Below are positions 47,090 to 58,519 of a stretch of DNA of 64,000 bases, in pieces. The position numbers were made by a program, and so were the translations under genes. Within the stretch, counting starts at the first letter, position 1. Every line of letters starts with the position of its first letter. The notes below the pieces were generated by a model. That model saw only the letters and a list, made by a program, of their open reading frames with translations. It did no database searches and had not been told where the DNA came from. The stretch is taken from the NCBI GenBank assembly GCA_003254925.1, contig QANZ01004973.1:36193-100192 (forward strand). Reading direction: 5' to 3'. Origin of the DNA: Chamaecrista fasciculata (lineage: Eukaryota > Streptophyta > Magnoliopsida > Fabales > Fabaceae).

Positions 47090-47136
47090 TAGGCAGGGGC
47101 GGAGCCAAGGGGGGGTCCCCCCCCCCCCCCCCCCCC
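47090..47136. repeat. Transposon-like end CAGGGGCGGAGCCA next to the gap
   Basis: GCAGGGGCGGAGCCAAGG and a G/C homopolymer stretch run into the assembly gap. The same motif in reverse (ctggctccgccccc) occurs at about 28225. This is a widespread plant repeat terminus; the element body is presumably hidden in the gap. Confidence 0.4.
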
Positions 47137-47709
47137 NNNNNNNNNNNNNNNNNNNNNNNNNNNNNNNNNNNNNNNNNNNNNNNNNNNNNNNNNNNNNNNN
47201 NNNNNNNNNNNNNNNNNNNNNNNNNNNNNNNNNNNNNNNNNNNNNNNNNNNNNNNNNNNNNNNNNNNNNNNNNNNNNNNNNNNNNNNNNNNNNNNNNNNN
47301 NNNNNNNNNNNNNNNNNNNNNNNNNNNNNNNNNNNNNNNNNNNNNNNNNNNNNNNNNNNNNNNNNNNNNNNNNNNNNNNNNNNNNNNNNNNNNNNNNNNN
47401 NNNNNNNNNNNNNNNNNNNNNNNNNNNNNNNNNNNNNNNNNNNNNNNNNNNNNNNNNNNNNNNNNNNNNNNNNNNNNNNNNNNNNNNNNNNNNNNNNNNN
47501 NNNNNNNNNNNNNNNNNNNNNNNNNNNNNNNNNNNNNNNNNNNNNNNNNNNNNNNNNNNNNNNNNNNNNNNNNNNNNNNNNNNNNNNNNNNNNNNNNNNN
47601 NNNNNNNNNNNNNNNNNNNNNNNNNNNNNNNNNNNNNNNNNNNNNNNNNNNNNNNNNNNNNNNNNNNNNNNNNNNNNNNNNNNNNNNNNNNNNNNNNNNN
47701 NNNNNNNNN
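47137..47709. other. Assembly gap (573 N)
   Basis: A run of N preceded by a C homopolymer. The true length is unknown. Open frames spanning it are meaningless. Confidence 1.
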
Positions 47710-48290
47710 ACTCAAATAATATTACTTTACGTCTATATTATTATAAAAATAAACAAGAGAAATTTGTGATTCAACAAAAAAAAAATATCCCAGGCTAATT
47801 TGGTTAACTTCTCAAATATATAAGTTATATTTTAATTTTTAAAATGTTTATTTCTACAACCGTATGTATGGAAATTTGTTAAAAATTCCTTTTAGATATA
47901 TAATTTGATTTTTACTCAATTAAATTAAATCTTATACTTGTTTAATTATAATCTTAAATGAAAAGGTGTCGAAATGTTGTTAGTGCAACTAGGTAACGAT
48001 AAAAAAAAAAGCAATTAAAATAAAAACAAACTCTTTGTAAATAAAGATATATAATCTCCACATAGGTGGGAAGTGAGTGTGTATGTGAGTATTTAAGTAG
48101 GATATATGGAAATAAGGACTAACACCAACATTAAATATTTTGTCCATTATTGTCTCTCGAAAAAAAAGATATATATAATATGGAGTACTCTTGGTTTGAG
48201 TTATATGTAGTTCGTCTTTTTTAAGTTAATTTACATCTTTTATGGATTAATTTAACTATATCACCATATTATCTACAAGATACAATAGCT
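47710..48290. other. Intergenic, no gene seen
   Basis: AT-rich, unremarkable sequence. Confidence 0.4.
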
Positions 48291-48293
48291 TAA

Positions 48294-48835
48294 GGAGTCG
48301 TTTGGTACACGAATTGAAAAATTAGTCCCAGGAATATTGTATTCTCAGGAATAACATAATTTCTTAAAATAGCTATTTTTTAATCCCACCATGGGGGTGG
48401 GATTAGTCTAATCCCATGACATGGGATTATTTTTCTCATCCAAAATGACTTTATTACCCCTAATTAATTCTTTCTCCACAAACCCTTGTCACTTCTCATA
48501 TTTGTCATTCTACTACTCTCTGTTGCCTTGAAGTGTAGAAGAAATTTTAATTATGATATAGTATTTTTCTCATGAATTGCTTTGAACAATTTATACATTT
48601 GATAAACTATTAGTTTAAAATAAAAAGTCAATGACATATTTGTAAAAGTATTAAACATTCCCAGGAATATCAAAGTTGAACCAAACACAAGATTGTAACA
48701 TTCTTGGGAATATTGCAAAATAATCCTAGGATTATTTTAACTCATCCAAACAGACATTCTTATAATCCTGAGAATTTTATTCCTATGAATCACATTCTTG
48801 GGAATGAAAAAATAATCTGTGTACCAAACGCTCCC
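48294..48835. mobile_element. PIF/Harbinger-like MITE, 542 bp
   Basis: Terminal inverted repeats GGAGTCGTTTGGTACAC (left) and GTGTACCAAACGCTCCC (right) are flanked by TAA at 48291-48293 and 48836-48838. A 3-bp TWA-type target site and GGG...GTTTGGT ends are typical of PIF/Harbinger. Subterminal units (tcccaggaatat, attcttgggaatat) are repeated on both sides. No transposase. Confidence 0.75.
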
Positions 48836-48879
48836 TAATAGACTAATACTTTGGGAAATAAATCCTCTAAAATTCTTTT

Positions 48880-49025
48880 CTCTACATTTTTTGTAGAGTA
48901 TGAGAGAGAAAGGAAGAGATGATAAGAGAGAGAAAGAAAAAATGTTGATCTTATATATTTTTATTTTATAAAAATTATATTTTCCCTCATTTGTTTCTTT
49001 TTTTTCTTTTTAACTTCACAAGAAA
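48880..49025. mobile_element. Purine/pyrimidine foldback MITE, copy C
   Basis: tgtagagtatgagagagaaagg ... gagagagaaagaaaaaatg is followed by the core tatatttttattttataaa and the pyrimidine arm ending taacttcacaagaaatg. Same family as 9353-9686, more diverged. Confidence 0.5.
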
Positions 49026-49029
49026 TGCA

Positions 49030-49263
49030 TTGATAAAAAAATGTAGAGGATATCATTATACTTTTCTCTATATTTAATCCTTGTACTAAATATTATCCTT
49101 CTACTAAAAAGATAAAGAAGAGTATTTCTCTATATATTATCCTTGTACTTTTCTCTATAATCCTTGTATTAAATATTATCCTTGTATTCAGGCCAAAAAA
49201 AATATTATCCTTGTACTAAAAAGATAAAGAAGAGTATTTCTCTATATATTATCCTTGTACTTT
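49030..49263. repeat. Local duplication with 'tattatccttgtac' units
   Basis: Several copies of atattatccttgtactaaaa and aagataaagaagagtatttc recur within 230 bp. This is a short-range duplication next to the CTT microsatellite. Confidence 0.6.
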
Positions 49264-49422
49264 TCTCTTCTTCTTCTTCTTCTTCTCATGTTTTTGCTTT
49301 ATTTTTTACTCTGTAAGTACATATTTGTTCACCATCATTCTTCTTCTTCTTCTTCTTCTTCTTCTTCTTCTTCTTCTTCTTCTTCTTCTTCTTCTTCTTC
49401 TTCTTCTTCTTCTTCTTCTTCT
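49264..49422. repeat. (CTT)n trinucleotide microsatellite, split by a duplicated segment
   Basis: A short CTT run (49267-49286) and a long one (49342-49422) are each followed by a copy of tcatgtttttgctttatttt and ctctgtaagtacatatttgt. The Ser/Leu/Lys homopolymer frames are artefacts. Length is likely polymorphic. Confidence 0.9.
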
Positions 49423-49570
49423 CATGTTTTTGCTTTATTTTTACTCTGTAAGTACATATTTGTTCACCATCATTCTTCACATTCCAAGTTTCAAACACAC
49501 ATATATACTTGTTTCATGGAATCACGGTGGGCACCATTTAATTGATTTTAATATCATCAATTACCTTTAA

Positions 49571-52500
49571 GACACACTCCAAATACATGGCCAGTTTCAG
49601 TAGTAGCTAGCATATCATTATACCCCTTTAATTTCACTCATTATATAATTATATCTTATTAATTAACTTTTGGGATTACATTAAAGCATTCAACATATTT
49701 TAATTTGAACTATTACTTTATAATATTATCTAACAAATGTTATTTTTAAAAATTGACTAATCACGAACTATTTATCAGATATTTGTTAGAAGTACATAAG
49801 GTAAAAGAAAATCCGTATGAAAATACTTATAAAAAAATGTAATTAAATATAAATGGTCTGTATTTATTAACGTTTTAAGGTTGTTTTAAATTCAAAAAAA
49901 TTGAATGTCTGGCTGCTCTTAATTTGAACGCAGTCGGCATTGTCGTTTGTTTTATTTTTTCTTTAGGAAACTTCGCCCAACCAATTGTAATTTCATTGTT
50001 CTATACAATACACAACATTTACCAATTTTATAGTGCTTGTTTCTAGCTTATGAATTCTGATTTTTTTTTTTTTTGAGTNTAATTAATTACACCATATATA
50101 TATATATTAAAATCTGACTATCATAAAAAAGAATAAAAATTAAAACTTATATTATAAAATTTAACTTGTTAAAATATTTACTCATTGATGTTGATAAAAG
50201 TAATACTCAATTCTAAAATTATAATATTTCTAAACTTCACAAAATTTCTTTTGAATTGACTACTTAATTTAATTTAAATCCACCAGTATTAAATTAAGGG
50301 TTTTGCTATAAAGAAAAAAACAATATAGCTTAAGCTATGGAGTTTTTGTATTTGTCTCTCTTCACTCACTCTTTTTCTTTATTTTGAATTTTTGATTTCT
50401 ATCAATTATTTAAGAAAATGTGCTAAAAGTAGAGACAAAAACTCCCTAGCTTAAATTATAGAGTTTTCTTATAGCAACACTCTTGAATTAAATACAAATT
50501 TTATTAAAATAATGGGATTAGTAAGAAAATTCTTCACCATCTAATTAAACTATTTTAATTGGTTGAAATAACTAAACTCTGCCAGAATAATTCATTAAAT
50601 AAATTAATAAAAATCAGTCAAACGCAATGATATTAAAATATAAAAATATGTAATTTAGTTTATAAAAAATAAATGATATATTTATCATTTATTTTTGTAA
50701 ACTAAGAATATATATATATTTTAAAGATTAACTAATAATTATTTTAAAAATTAAAATATGTAAATTATTTCTAAGAAAATTAAATTATTAATTCCTTAAT
50801 TTTTTAAGAATTAAGACGTTAGTTTATTTTAATTTTAATTTGTTTCTTATTCCTAAAACTATCACTAATCATTATCTCGTTAGTGTAAAGGATAAAACTT
50901 ATATAAAGTTTTTTATATTTTTGTTATTAAGTTTTACCAATCACACGTCTTTATTATATTCTTTCTCTTCAATGATTTGTTATGTAAAAAGTGATGTTTA
51001 ATATTCTCTCTCTATCATGATTGCTCATAAATAAAATTTTTTGCCACATGTCAAATCTTGATTGGAGAACTTAATAAAGCAACTTAATATAAGTTTTGAG
51101 CTAGTGTGAAATAGTAAAGCAGCAGTTTGTGGTAAGTACGAGTGTCAAAAGTTTGAAGTGCCAACTCTGAATTCTGATAGATTGGCCGATGACCTGGTGC
51201 CACCAACTCACGTTCATCAATTGCTAATCACGTGATGTGGGTAGCATCTCTTTTATTTTATTTTATTTTAATTTTTTAAAAAGGAAGATATTTATGTCAT
51301 GACTGTCCATTTACCATCTTTCTCGCCTTTTAAAAAATAATAATCAACAGATATTAGTATATCATTGGAAATTTGGAATCTAAATCTCTCTTTTTTCTTC
51401 TTGCATTAAAAAAATCTACTATATTTGATTCCCGTCTCATCAGTCTTTTGACTCTTTTCACTTGTTTATTTCTTATTAACGACTCAATTCCCTCTCCAAA
51501 TCCCACTAATCTTTTTAGTTTTCTTTATACACGGTGATGAATGCAACATGTGCATATTATTCCCATTCATGTATATATCGGAAAAGATCCACGCTCTTTT
51601 TCCTATTTTTAAAATCAAGATATTTAAATACTGTGCCCCTTGAATTAAAACTTTTTGAAATGGTACTTTTTTCTATTTAATACATAGAATCAGTGAACTT
51701 ACTCATAGGAAACTAAAATGATGAAAGTTAAAGTTAGCATTCTCTTTCATAAATTCTCACCTATCCTAATCGGCTAAATGGCTAATCCAATCACTACAAG
51801 TACTAGGGCCATGGGCTGTTTTTGAATCCAACTTCAATCTTTATCTCTTACAATAATTGATGTAACATGATCCTCTTTCTTAAATACAAACTGATATAAA
51901 TGAAGAAGTAATGTTCGGATCTTGGCTCTATCACTTCCGTGAACAAAGGAAGTTGTCATAGTGTAAAACAGACAGACAAGGACCGTGAACGTGTCAGAAG
52001 AGAAGAGAGAGAGCCTTATTTTTGGCTATCTTGAATTATTATTTTTTTTTGAATCTTGAATTAAAATTTTGAACATTTGAAAATTGTCCTGTAATGTATT
52101 TCTCAATTAGATTTTTCTTTCTAATTTGACTTCTCACAAATGATCATGTCATCAATTTTAGTCCCTCTATATAGTTATTTAACAAATTGATTACATAACA
52201 ACGTTGATTGAAGATAAATGATATGTTAATTATCATACAATACAAAAAATAATATCTAACTAATGTAGTTCAATATTAGATAAATAAACAGATACTAATA
52301 ACAAAATAACATGAGATGGACTAAATTGAAAAGAAAAACCTATAAAAGATTAAATTTAGAAAACACTAATATGTGAGATATCAAAATAAAATTTTAGTCT
52401 ATATTATATAGCATCTTATTGTATTTTATTTTTTGGTCATAATTATCTCGTATGTTTTTCTTTTGGTCGTTAATTATCTCATATGCTTTTTGGGCCATAT

Positions 52501-52910
52501 GTTAATTATCTCATATGTTGAATCAATAACTATTTTTCCTTTCGGCCCATTGGAGAACAATACGTTAAGGTCTTGGTAAATTTCCAAGGCCCAGGAGCAG
52601 GCCTCAAAAGAGCCCGATTTCGTTAGCTCAATAGTGACTTTGGGTATAGGGCGGAGTGCTTTTGATAATATTTTTTTTATAAATAGTTTTTATAAATAGA
52701 GTTAAAATGTAAATTTATTTAAATAAAAAGTATAATAATCATGATATGTGGAGAGAATTATATAAATATTTTAAAACTGTATCGGAGTAAAAATGTAATG
52801 TATATATATTGTTACAAAAGTGCTAGAAGTTTGTGTTCAAATTTGTATTGGAGTTTTATTAAATGATAATTTTAGATATTTTATAAATGGTGGAGAGAAT
52901 AGAATTTGAA
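49571..52910. other. Intergenic, no gene seen
   Basis: 3.3 kb of AT-rich sequence with no frame, splice pair or repeat boundary I can support. Unresolved N at about 50089. A short duplication of gtcgttaattatctcatatg occurs near 52440-52520. Confidence 0.4.
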
Positions 52911-53099
52911 AATATCCTTTTCTTTTTTTTCGAATAATCAAGCGAAAGGCCTATATGAAACACAACCAGTTGTAAAGGAAAGGATAGTCGGTAACTCGAT
53001 CTGCAAATGGAATGAGTGCGGGGTAGGGTCTATTTTCCAATCAAAATCAGCATCCTGCAAGAAATTCTTAATACCCATACACTGGATTTTGAAAATTAC

Positions 53100-53531
53100 T
53101 CTATGAGTATGAGTTTGGACCCGTATCCATCTTTAATGGGTATGGGTCCAGGTATGGTGGTACCCTACCCGTATCCTACCCATTTACCCATTAGTAATAA
53201 TAAATATATTTTTATATATAAAAAATATAATACTTTAACACTTTTATTGAAAAAATATTAAAGTTTTTATAAATATTAAAATATTTTATTAATGCATTCA
53301 TATTTATGATTTATTTTTTAATTTTTAGTAGTTATAGATGTAAAAAGTTAGATGAATATAAATTTTATATTAACCAAAAATAATTTATTTTAAAATTTTC
53401 CGGGTTCGGGTATGGGAATTAGACTATCCAACAGGTATGAGTATGTGAATTGATTTTGATACCCGCTCACATATGGGTATGGGTACAGGTATCATAGTAC
53501 CCTACCCATAGCATACCCATGATCATCCCTA
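53100..53531. mobile_element. hAT-like repeat with ATGGGTA subterminal units, inside the LINE
   Basis: Both sides are dense in gggtatgggt / accctaccc units around an AT-rich core. The right end is GATCATCCCTA, like the GCTCATCCCTA end of the element at 38160-39244. No intact matching left end was found, so it is truncated or rearranged. Confidence 0.5.
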
Positions 53532-54404
53532 ATCTTGCGCGAGAACTTCAAGCTGGATGTAAGAAATTCTTTAAGAAAACTGTTTTGTGCCTTGAAAGTA
53601 ATGTTGTGTCGTAGCCTGCTACGTAGATTGGCCATCCAGAGCCTACTGACTCTAAGAACAAAGTGATTAATAGACACGTTACCTACTTCACTGAAATAGA
53701 AATCCAGAACAACAATACCTTGATGGAAGTGAAAGATCCCAACCACATTGTTTTTTTGTTTCTTGCATTTGCACCAAGCGATGCGCAAGGTTTCCTCTGA
53801 GTAAAAGTGATTATGGGTATTGGCTCTCCGATGGTTATTAAGCTTGGAGTAGAGAGGGAGATCCATCTTCAAGTCTTCAATCTGCTGCATCATAAGAGTC
53901 CAATTGTTGATGATATCCGAAGCATCAGGTTTATCTCCATTGAACCTCACCTTGTTTCGATGGGAGTAGATGGCCCATGTAAAGACAAGGATTTTAACAA
54001 ACATTTAGGTGCTATTGTCAAGCATATTGTGCATCTAGGAGGAAAAACCAATAGGGAGATGAATGTCACTAATGAGAGAGAAAGTGGAGAAAGTTGCAAC
54101 TGAGGAAGAGACGATCCATGTCTTCAGTATAAGCTTGACAGAAAGTGCACTTGGGGTCAATGTTGTAGTTTTTCCTAACAAGATTTTCCCCAAGAGGCAA
54201 GGCGTTGCAAAGACAACTCCATCCAAACATGAGAATCTTGGGGAGACACCTAAGCTTACAAAAAACCTTCCAATTGACGCCATAATAAGAGGCCACAAAG
54301 TTACAATATTGGGTATAGGCGTCCCTAATAGTGTAGTTGCCTTGTGAATTAATCTTCCAAACCAATCTGTCCTTCACTCCTGAGTGGGAGACAGGGGTGC
54401 ACAT
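53492..54404 (-). pseudogene. LINE polyprotein remnants: zf-RVT domain and RNase H linker
   Basis: 54404-54069 reads DRLVWKINSQGNYTIRDAY, WKVFCKLRCLPKILMFGW, then CTFCQAYTEDMDRLFLSC. This is the zinc-binding domain found after reverse transcriptase in plant non-LTR retrotransposons (W-x-x-x-W...CxxC...H/C pattern). The next block, 54004-53492, starts FVKILVFTWAIYSHRNKVRF, the usual linker before RNase H. A frame change separates the two. Not functional. Confidence 0.7.
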
Positions 54405-54644
54405 GATCCTACCAAACTAGACCTCATGAATACTCATGGCAGGAATTTGAAAATATCTTTTGTTTTCTGAAAACTTTTTACAACTTAAGAAATATACATA
54501 TTACCTTTATAATTACGTAAATACATCTTTAATAATAAATAATATAAATAATAAAATATCGGTACTAATCTTTCAATTTATTAAAATTATCACATATTTA
54601 TTTAAATAGCTTAATATCCCAACACTATTTATAAATAATAAAAA

Positions 54645-55170
54645 AGGCAAAAGTATTCATTTCTTCCCCAAACTTTACACCTGCTGTCAATTTCGTCCCC
54701 AATCTTTTTTTGCTGTCAATTTCGTCCCCAAACTTTACTATGCTGTCAATTTCGTCCCCAATATTTTTTTGCTGTCAATTTCGTCCCTAATCTTTCACAT
54801 TTTGGTCAATTTTATCTTTTGCTCTTACTTTAGCCTAATATTGACGACAAAATCTATGTGGCTAATAATATATAATGTAAAATTGATAGAAAAAGAAACT
54901 CAAATCCTAACTTAGATTCAAAAACAGGATGCAGTTTGTCGTTAATTTATTAAAAGAAGTTAGTTAAAGGATAAAATTGATGAAAATGTGAAAGATCGGG
55001 GACGAAATTGACAGTTGATGTAAAGTTTGAGGACGACGTTGACAGCAAAAAAAGATTGGGGATGAAATTGATAGTTTGTGTAAAGTTTAGGGACAAAGTT
55101 GACAGCAAAAAAAGTTTGGGGACAAAATTGACAGTTGGTGTAAAGTTTGGGGACGAAATTAGTACTTTAG
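54645..55170. mobile_element. Foldback element with repeated gtcaatttcgtcccc units
   Basis: The left arm has four copies of tgctgtcaatttcgtcccca. The right arm has four of the type ggggacgaaattgacag. The centre has cttttgctcttactttagcc. Same family as 28990-29315. Start GGCAAAAGTA and end TACTTTAGCTT are inverted; the flanks are A-rich, so a target duplication cannot be proven. Confidence 0.65.
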
Positions 55171-55273
55171 CTTAAAAAAAAAAATAGAATGAAGTGTAAT
55201 GCATTTACAAGCATACCCCTAATTTGAAGGCCCACTGTTGCAAATCTTATTTTTTACTTTTCTTTGAATTTAG

Positions 55274-55431
55274 CCATGGATATCATCTGCCTATCTATGT
55301 ATCGGTTTTTAGCGAAAATTAATTTCATTTCAAGCCTTAGTTGGAAAATAGTTAGAGCCCTTCCAGCAATGTTGACTCTATGAATCGAACTTGAGTCCTC
55401 CTAACTAGTATCTAGTATATGCACCAAACCA
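55274..55431 (-). mobile_element. Decayed SINE related to the one at 7667-7854
   Basis: The minus strand has gtttggtgcatatactagat, then an imperfect B box AAGTTCGATTC, then caacattgctggaagggctc. This last parallels gatattgttgggagggct of the intact SINE. About 65-70% similar by eye. No clear target duplication. Confidence 0.5.
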
Positions 55432-56106
55432 TTATTGTTGCAAACTTTACTTGGACGGTCTCCTTTGGGGTTTGGCTAGCTGAGAACGGAAACAAATCAC
55501 GAGAATTCGTTCTCTCTTCCACTCTTTCTTTCTCAAAACTCGAAAGTAGTTCAATTCAGAAACAGCTATTTCTTCATCATATTATGTATCAATTTTATGT
55601 TCTCTACTACATGGATGTCAATTTGTTGTTAGTTGTTACAGTGATGGGATTAAAAATCATCGAGTTATATGAATTGCAGGGGTGGGACTTGGGAGATTCA
55701 GATTCAAGAGCTTTTATTATTATTATTCACTATGTTTCCGAAATTTCGTCCGTGCAACTGGCTATGACAAGTCTAATGAAGATAGCTGCATTCAAATTCT
55801 TTATTTAAATTATATCAAGTTCCTTAGTATTTGCACAGTTGGACCAATTCGTGATGGTATTTTAGATTCAAGAGTTGAAGTAAAAGTAAAAATAAAAAAA
55901 ATAAAAAATAGAGATAGAATTACATGAGAGCTATGAATGAGGATGACAAGGGTTCAATCATGTCATATATTGATTATCTCAATACAAGGAGGACTTAAAT
56001 TATATAATAATTCAGCTAAACTAAGGTGCAAAAACAAACATTGTGGGATACAAAGCAGGGGATAAGTGGAAATGAGAGAAAATGAAAATAGAAAAGGATT
56101 TTGGAT
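55432..56106. other. Intergenic and presumed 3' region of plastocyanin
   Basis: A 129-codon frame (55419-55808) begins inside the SINE and has no recognisable domain, so it is not annotated as a gene. Confidence 0.4.
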
Positions 56107-56595
56107 TTAATTGACAGTGACTTGGCCTACCATACCGGCACCTTGGTGAGGGCTACAGTAAAAACTGTAGGTTCCTTTCTCAGTCAAAGTGACAGCATAA
56201 ACTTCGCCGGGAGCATTAAGAAGTGCTTCCTCAGGCATAGAGATTTTGGCAGCATCAACCCCACCTGGAATTTCGTCTTCGTCGAACACAACATTGTGAG
56301 GGAACCCTGCATTGTTCTTGAATACGATCTTCTCGCCGGGAGCCACTGAGAATTTGCTCGGAATGAAGGCCAATGAGCCGTCATCGCCGCCGAGCAACAC
56401 CTCCAACGCCATGGCGTTGCTGGCTATCATGGCGGTGGCGGCGGTGGCCACGACGGCAACTCCGACGTCTTTCAGGGAAGCCTTCACGCCGGCGAGCTTT
56501 GGCAAGGAAACCTTAGTGGAGAAGGAATTGGATTTTGTGGCCTTAAGGGCAGTGAATGATGAGAGGGCAACGGAAGCAGAGGAGACTGAGGCCAT
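56107..56595 (-). CDS. PETE: Plastocyanin, chloroplast precursor
   Basis: Single exon, 162 residues from the ATG at 56595 ([11 protein letters not shown]). An upstream in-frame ATG at 56628 would add 11 residues unlike a transit peptide. It carries electrons from cytochrome f to photosystem I in the thylakoid lumen. The precursor has a Ser/Ala/Lys-rich chloroplast transit region. A lumenal signal follows, with a hydrophobic Ala/Val/Met core ending SNAMA before the mature start [10 protein letters not shown]. The mature part is 99 residues, the family standard. All copper ligands are present: His37 (GFPHNVVF), Cys84 and His87 ([11 protein letters not shown]) and Met92, by mature numbering. The acidic patch FDEDEIP is intact. 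Intronless, as usual for this gene. Confidence 0.97.
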   Translation of the reverse strand: MASVSSASVALSSFTALKATKSNSFSTKVSLPKLAGVKASLKDVGVAVVATAATAMIASNAMALEVLLGGDDGSLAFIPSKFSVAPGEKIVFKNNAGFPHNVVFDEDEIPGGVDAAKISMPEEALLNAPGEVYAVTLTEKGTYSFYCSPHQGAGMVGQVTVN

Positions 56596-56651
56596 GGTTG
56601 ATGAGAATTGGAGATCAAAATTATTCAAAAGGGAGAAAGAGGAGAGAGTGT

Positions 56652-56661
56652 GCTATATAGC
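56652..56661 (-). promoter_or_regulatory. TATA box of plastocyanin
   Basis: On the minus strand the sequence is GCTATATAGC, about 60 bp upstream of the start codon, followed by a CT-rich leader. It is the only TATA-like motif in the right position. Confidence 0.55.
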
Positions 56662-56799
56662 TGAAATGAGTGAATATGGTAAGGTTTTGGTGTTTGTGTG
56701 GTTCAGGAGGAATGTGTGTGATCTGGATAATGTAATATGGGATGGGAATATGGGATTGTGGAGGCATCATCCTCAATCCTCATCCAGCTAAAATCCTTT

Positions 56800-57020
56800 G
56801 ACGTGTTTTCCTGTTATTGGTTGGATGGGATGTTATCGTACACCGTGGCATTGATCATTTTTGTGAGGTGAAAAATGCCAACATGTTCACTCACTTTGTC
56901 AGGTTATCGAGCATTTGGGCCAGCCCATTGGTTTTTGTTTCCTCCCAAACTCTAAAAATCTTCTAGTGAAAATTCAAATATTTGACCAATCATTTTCCAT
57001 TTTGAGTTATTGCAAGAAAG
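56800..57020. other. Upstream region of plastocyanin
   Basis: The minus-strand distal promoter would lie here. A CCAAT-type motif (cctgttattggttgg, about 56810) is present. Nothing else is definite. Confidence 0.25.
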
Positions 57021-57029
57021 CTACGAGTT

Positions 57030-57278
57030 CTATTTTGAGTTGGTAAGGAGTTCTATTTTGAGTTGGTAAGGAGTTAACTCATAATCTATAAAGTTATGAG
57101 TTCAATTCACACTTCCAAAGTTATGAGTTCAATTCACACTTTTGATGTATTAGTCTTATTAGTAGGCGACCTGTAAATACCTCTGAAAGCGCTCATAGAG
57201 TCTGAAGGCCTGTTCTAGCCTTCGTAAGCCCCGAAGTTCTACTCACCTAAATTTTTTTTATTAAAAAAAAAAAGGCTG
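57030..57278 (+). mobile_element. SINE-like element with duplicated internal promoter boxes
   Basis: The A-box-like unit tttgagttggtaaggagtt occurs twice in tandem (about 57030-57075). The B-box unit aaagttatgagttcaattcacactt also occurs twice (about 57093-57142). A body ending cacctaaattttttttatt and an A-run follow (57240-57275). The order A box, B box, T/A-rich end fits a tRNA-derived SINE. Boundaries approximate. Confidence 0.5.
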
Positions 57279-58515
57279 ACTACTATAATCAAGATATAAA
57301 TAGAATTATATGTCTAAGTTTTTTAAATATAATTTCAATTACTTTAACCCTTTTAGATAATCTCATTTCCTTAATCAAAAAAAATTGGAGAACTGTATAT
57401 TGTATTTCAGCGGACTGGCTTTGATGAAGGAGACTGGGAGAGATCATTCAGATGAACAGTGCGACCCAGATATTCTATAATTAGTATTGAATGAAATGGT
57501 ATTTTAAATCTAAATTTTGACAAAATCATCTGATTTGATTGTCAAAGCACAACTATATACAGTTGGCATTGCGACAGATTTCCAATATCTGATTCCTGCC
57601 AAAACAAAACATCCCTTCAAGGGGGGATGAGTGGTGAATAATGACTACGGAAAACAGGGCCTACATTGTCAAGTGTCCAAGAAGCCTTGAAAAAATCTAC
57701 TATTAGCGCCATGGAGAGAACAATTTGTTGAGATGGATATTACACTTGACTAGAAACGCAAGGTTATGAAAATACACCGATATATAAAGGGAAGAATGAA
57801 CTAAATGGTATCTCCCTCCTTCCACGATCAATACCCACATATTAGGATTAAGGGGCTGTATTGGAATTACAAAAGTATTTACCAACCAATTTCTTTTTCT
57901 TGCAATCAATCCCTTCCCCAATGGGTTCAGCTATTTTTTACGGAAAGACAAAGATAGGTTTAACGGATTTAACAAACGATGCATAGAAGTGTGGACAGGA
58001 TTGGATGTTCTACAATTTCTTGGCTTTGAGAAAAAAATCTCACCACATATCCAACCTCATACATCATTTATAATTTGTCAAGAACCAATAACCGGATGAA
58101 TAGCATAGGATTTACTTCTGGATATTTCACAGAACTACATAGCCATAGCTAATCTTGTCTTCATGCAAGGACTAACAGCACAAAAAACACACACACACAC
58201 ACACACAGCCAGCTGCTTTTAAAGGGAATATAGGCGCCACCTCAAAAGAATCAATCACTTTAAAAAAAAATTGTAAATCATCTGTCGCGTTTATTCCTCA
58301 TAGGACAAAAAATTGTTAAACAAAGAAGCATGCAAGCTATTGCTTCCCTGTTTTGCATTATTAGCTCTGAACATGCAGTATGACTAAGAGTTTCATTCTC
58401 TTTCTAATTACAATTACCAGTCAATGAAGAATTAAAAGAACAAAACCTTATGTACATCAGATATACACTATACAATTAATTGCCAAGCATAGGATAGGAA
58501 TACAAGATTATTTAG
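57279..58515. other. Intergenic, no gene seen
   Basis: Mixed sequence with a short (CA)n run (58185-58206). The 72-codon minus frame at 57703-57921 is not recognisable. The last part is the presumed 3' untranslated region of the Zim17-type gene. Confidence 0.4.
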
Positions 58516-58519
58516 TTGA

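Larger units (their letters stand above)
52915..54420 (-). mobile_element. Decayed LINE (L1-type), 3' part, minus strand
   Basis: The minus strand runs from a zinc-binding RVT segment (54404-54069), through a second block (54004-53492), to a tail ending in cgaaaaaaaagaaaaggat (52915-52935), a poly-A-like end. The blocks are in different frames, so the coding sequence is broken. The reverse-transcriptase core itself is missing. A hAT-like repeat (about 53100-53530) interrupts it. The sequence is GC-richer than its surroundings. Confidence 0.6.

Noticed and set aside
46987..47798. Two ~240-codon frames
   Set aside because: They consist mostly of the 573-N gap.
49255..49570. Poly-Ser, poly-Leu and poly-Lys frames
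   Set aside because: They are translations of the (CTT)n microsatellite.
55419..55808. 129-codon plus-strand frame
   Set aside because: It begins in a decayed SINE and shows no family resemblance or coding signature.
56312..56791. 159-codon plus-strand frame over plastocyanin
   Set aside because: Antisense shadow of the plastocyanin gene and its leader.
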